In this document: positions 61,522 to 64,000 of the stretch, in pieces
Numbering within the stretch: position 1 is the stretch's first letter
Layout of the letters: every line of letters starts with the position of its first letter
NCBI RefSeq assembly: GCF_007741535.1
Contig: NZ_CP036525.1
Span: 7,998,001 to 8,062,000 of the forward strand
DNA: 64,000 bases
Direction of reading: 5' to 3'
DNA from: Rubripirellula lacrimiformis
Lineage (GTDB): Bacteria; Planctomycetota; Planctomycetia; Pirellulales; Pirellulaceae
Position numbers and translations under genes: made by a program
Notes under the pieces: model-generated
What the model was told of the DNA's origin: nothing
The model's database searches: none
What the model saw: the letters and a program-made list of their open reading frames with translations, nothing else

Positions 61522-62201
61522 CCAACCTGCTAGAAGTCAACGACGTGATCAAGACCTTCGCCCAACCGGGTGGCGGCCGATTGACGGTGCTGGACATCCC
61601 CCAATTTCGAATCGAGGAAGGCGAACAAGTTGCGTTGGTAGGAACCAGCGGCGGTGGCAAGACCACTCTGCTGCACTTGATCGCTGGCTTGCTGACTCCC
61701 GATTCGGGATCGCTGACGTTGGACGGAACCGAGCTGACGCGGTTAAGCGAACAAGGCCGCGATCGTTTCCGTGCGTCCAAGATTGGCTACGTCTTCCAAA
61801 CATTCAACTTGCTGCCCGCATTCTCGGCGATCGAAAACGTTCGCTTGGGGATGACGTTTGGAAGCGGTCGACAAGACACCGAACGCGCCAAAGATCTGCT
61901 GGGCCGTGTCGGGCTGGCCGATCGTGCGAACTATCGCCCAAGCCAACTGAGCGTCGGCCAACAACAGCGGGTCGCCATCGCCAGGGCCCTGGCTGGCAAA
62001 CCCAGGCTACTGCTCGCCGACGAACCCACCGCCAACGTGGATCCGGTCAGTGCCGAAAGCGTGCTTGAACTGATTCGATCGTCCTGTCGTGACGAAGACA
62101 TCGCGATGTTGATCGTGACACACGACATGGATATCGCCGCAAAGTTCGATCGAATCGAACGGCTTGAAGACATCAATCGAGCGCTCGCGCCGACCGCCTA
62201 A
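61518..62201 (+). CDS. ABC transporter ATP-binding protein (MacB/LolD-type)
   Basis: The 227-aa ATPase has Walker A LVGTSGGGKTTLLH (about 39-52), Q-loop GYVFQTFNLLPAFSAIENV, a signature reading LSVGQQQRVAIARAL (Gly to Val in LSGGQ), Walker B LLLADEPTANVDP (about 163-175), and the His switch in LIVTHDMD. QTFNLLPAFS and the length are typical of the MacB/LolD group, which drive extrusion or lipoprotein release with FtsX-type permeases. The permease follows 143 bp downstream. The altered signature may be tolerated, since the first Gly varies in working transporters. Overlap with smpB suggests shared transcription. Confidence 0.92.
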   Translation: MTNLLEVNDVIKTFAQPGGGRLTVLDIPQFRIEEGEQVALVGTSGGGKTTLLHLIAGLLTPDSGSLTLDGTELTRLSEQGRDRFRASKIGYVFQTFNLLPAFSAIENVRLGMTFGSGRQDTERAKDLLGRVGLADRANYRPSQLSVGQQQRVAIARALAGKPRLLLADEPTANVDPVSAESVLELIRSSCRDEDIAMLIVTHDMDIAAKFDRIERLEDINRALAPTA

Positions 62202-62344
62202 GCCCACCACGATGAACGCGACGTTCATCCAACCGACCGCCATTGGGTTCCATTCGACCAGCTTTCCCATGCAGCAGGTCTGCCGCTGTATCGACACTTG
62301 ATTCCCAACGCCTCCCCCACCTGCCTACAGACCCGTTTGACGTT

Positions 62345-63757
62345 ATGTCGTTACTGCAAATCGCCTGGCGAAATTTTTGGCACCGATCGCTATCCAGCAT
62401 TCTGACGACGCTGTCGCTTGCTCTCGGAGTCGGTTTGGTGGTGCTTGTGTTGTCGATCTACGGCGTGATCCACGAAGCATTCACTCGCAATTCCTACGTC
62501 GGGTACAACCTAGTGGTTGGCCCCAAGGGCAGCCCCCTGCAGTTGACGCTGAACAGCGTTTTCTACCTAAGCCAGCCGATCGAAAACCTGCCGTACACCG
62601 AGTACATGGAGTTTTTCAGTCAAGAAGAACGCGCGGCGATGGTGAAGAAATTTGGCGGCGATGAAGAACTCGCTCAGCGAGGCGGTCGATACGCCCCCTT
62701 CATTGCCGGTGGCTTTGCCATCCCGCTAGCACTTGGCGATTACTTCGGCGAGTTCCGTGTGGTCGGCACGACACCTCAGTTCTTTGAAAAACTTCGGCAC
62801 GGTGAAAATCTTGACCAAGAGTTCACGTTCCGCGAAGGCCGTGCGCTGAAAGAACATTCCAAGGAATACGGATACTTCGAAGCCGTCGTGGGTGCCCGCG
62901 TCGCCCATGACATGAATGTCGGCGTCGGCGATACATTCAACCCGACCCATGGTGACCCGAGCGGCCACGGACACGATCTTGGTTTCACCATTGTCGGCGT
63001 CATGGACCCCACCGGCACGCCGAATGACCGCGCAGCGTTCGTGAACCTAGAAGGTTTTTACCTGATGGACGGTCACGCCAAGCCGGTCGAATCCGACGAC
63101 GAGGAAACGTCAACGGACGAGACGACGAATGGCGCAGCCGTTGGTGACACGACCATCGATGCCGAATTGCCGGCGACCAATCCGGGCGAGTTCAAACTGC
63201 TTTCGATCCCACAGCGCGAGGTCACGTCGATCTTGGTTCGAAACGGCAACATCATGTTTGCCCCCGGCATGCAAAACGCGATCAACGAAGGCATCCGGGC
63301 CCAGGCGGCCGCTCCGGTCGGCGAAATCAACAAGCTGATGAACCTGATTGTCGGACCGCTGATGTCCGCGATGTTGGCGATCACGTTGATCACCTGTTTT
63401 GTCGCTGCCGTCGGTGTCCTGGTCGCGATCTACAACTCGATGAACGATCGCCGCCGCGACATTGCCGTGATGCGGGCCCTGGGTGCCCGCCGCGAAACCG
63501 TGACCGCGATCATCGTCATCGAAAGCATGATCGTTGCGGTGATCGGTGGGATCCTGGGCTGGATCCTAGCGCACGCCGCGATCGCAATGGCCAGCCAAAG
63601 GATCGAAGATCAAACCGGCATCCAAGTCGGTTTCCTAAGCACCAGCGGATACGAGCTTTACATTTTGCCGGTTGTCATCTGTCTTGCCCTGTTTGCCGCG
63701 TTGCTTCCAGCATGGTCGGCCTATCGCACCGACGTGGGCACAAACCTGTCTGCCTAG
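62345..63757 (+). CDS. FtsX-like ABC transporter permease (MacB-type)
   Basis: ATG 62345 gives 470 aa (an upstream extension of the frame to 62243 is unlikely). The topology is that of MacB/FtsX permeases: one span near the start (about 18-40, LTTLSLALGVGLVVLVLSIY), a periplasmic region (about 45-345), then three spans. These lie near 340-365 (MLAITLITCFVAAVGVLVAI), 390-412 (TAIIVIESMIVAVIGGILGW) and 440-460 (LPVVICLALFAALLPAW). The segment MNDRRRDIAVMRALGARRET between spans two and three is the conserved coupling motif. With the ATPase before it, it would pull lipoproteins or small molecules from the membrane. The stop overlaps the convergent GGDEF gene stop by three bases. Confidence 0.9.
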   Translation: MSLLQIAWRNFWHRSLSSILTTLSLALGVGLVVLVLSIYGVIHEAFTRNSYVGYNLVVGPKGSPLQLTLNSVFYLSQPIENLPYTEYMEFFSQEERAAMVKKFGGDEELAQRGGRYAPFIAGGFAIPLALGDYFGEFRVVGTTPQFFEKLRHGENLDQEFTFREGRALKEHSKEYGYFEAVVGARVAHDMNVGVGDTFNPTHGDPSGHGHDLGFTIVGVMDPTGTPNDRAAFVNLEGFYLMDGHAKPVESDDEETSTDETTNGAAVGDTTIDAELPATNPGEFKLLSIPQREVTSILVRNGNIMFAPGMQNAINEGIRAQAAAPVGEINKLMNLIVGPLMSAMLAITLITCFVAAVGVLVAIYNSMNDRRRDIAVMRALGARRETVTAIIVIESMIVAVIGGILGWILAHAAIAMASQRIEDQTGIQVGFLSTSGYELYILPVVICLALFAALLPAWSAYRTDVGTNLSA

Positions 63758-64000
63758 TTGCGGAACGCGACCACCCGGTTTCGCCCACTGGCCTTGGCGA
63801 CGTACAGCGATTCGTCGGCCTGTGCGATCAATCCGCTGGGAGTCGATGCGCCGAAGCGAGTCTCCGACACTCCCACGCTAGCGGTTAGGCGAAGGCTTTC
63901 GATGTCGGCCAAGCGGAGGTCTTCGATCGCTTGGCGAAGTTCACCGGCCTGTTTCACCGCGTATTCCAAGGGCGTATTGGGAAGAATCACACAGAATTCT
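63754..64000 (-). CDS. GGDEF-domain protein, C-terminal end (start beyond right edge)
   Basis: Eighty-odd residues of a diguanylate cyclase domain are present, read from the right edge. The window starts within the active-site motif: EF at the very edge, followed by CVILPNTPLEYAVKQAGELR, is the segment that follows GGD/E in GGDEF enzymes. The end shows LTASVGVSETR, the conserved TxSxGVA-like strand, then ADESLYVAKASGRNRVV, matching ADxALYxAKxxGRNxV. Whether the GGD(E) itself is intact cannot be seen, so activity (making cyclic di-GMP) is not certain. Sensory parts, if any, lie off-window. Convergent with the permease gene, with stops overlapping. Confidence 0.92.
   Translation of the reverse strand, partial: EFCVILPNTPLEYAVKQAGELRQAIEDLRLADIESLRLTASVGVSETRFGASTPSGLIAQADESLYVAKASGRNRVVAFRN

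Noticed and set aside
1-64000. tRNA, rRNA, tmRNA, riboswitches and CRISPR arrays
   Set aside because: I looked for conserved stems and sequences of these classes in the gene-free stretches and found none that I could support; a covariance-model scan would be decisive.

Overview
The window is a stretch of a planctomycete chromosome, most likely from the Rhodopirellula/Pirellulaceae group. The grounds are a giant surface protein that starts with the planctomycete LExLExRxLM-type motif and ends in a dockerin, a BBP7-type outer-membrane barrel protein, a PEP-CTERM protein, many large secreted proteins of no known family, frequent GTG/TTG starts with weak Shine-Dalgarno sites, and moderately high G+C. 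This placement is inference from gene content; no rRNA or tRNA gene is visible.

Layout. 1-6607: a GspF-type secretion gene running off the left edge, a small unknown gene, a soluble histidine kinase, a zinc-ribbon/membrane protein, and a BlaI-like repressor with an M56 (BlaR1-like) sensor protease. 6608-9093: a tandem palindromic repeat array split by an IS4-family insertion sequence. 9094-22222: the 1693-aa surface protein, the BBP7 barrel, two further exported proteins and a Na/Pi symporter. 22223-24215: a second copy of the same IS inside another repeat array. 24216-34799: a phosphopantetheinyl transferase, a metallo-beta-lactamase-fold hydrolase, FolC, and a tightly coupled ABC-transporter operon. 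34868-36760: about 21 tandem hairpin-forming units of 101 or 61 bp. 36774-45779: unknown and secreted proteins, an HMA/CbiX metal-handling pair, a 38-bp repeat array, argininosuccinate lyase and a DUF3467 protein. 46064-51406: a three-gene export-like operon (GAF-HlyD, HlyD, PqqD-like/M50/HlyD). 51719-59722: a DinB protein, a methyltransferase, a primary-type sigma factor, a PEP-CTERM protein and a TPR-glycosyltransferase. 59959-64000: lipoyl synthase, SmpB, an ABC ATPase with its FtsX-type permease, and the end of a GGDEF gene.

The most striking pattern is in the DNA between genes. There are ten places where two genes converge tail to tail, and eight of them hold a palindromic repeat or a relic of one. 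At least four unrelated repeat families are involved. Both IS copies sit inside such arrays, at nearly identical 9-bp targets (CCCCTCACC and, on the other strand, CCCCGCACC). The IS carries a hairpin that would hide the transposase ribosome-binding site, and its two copies differ by a 36-bp expansion of an in-frame AAGAAGAAC repeat. The best protein-level candidate for an undescribed system is the GAF-HlyD / HlyD / M50-HlyD operon, which lies downstream of a perfect 19-bp palindrome and has no ABC or RND pump beside it.
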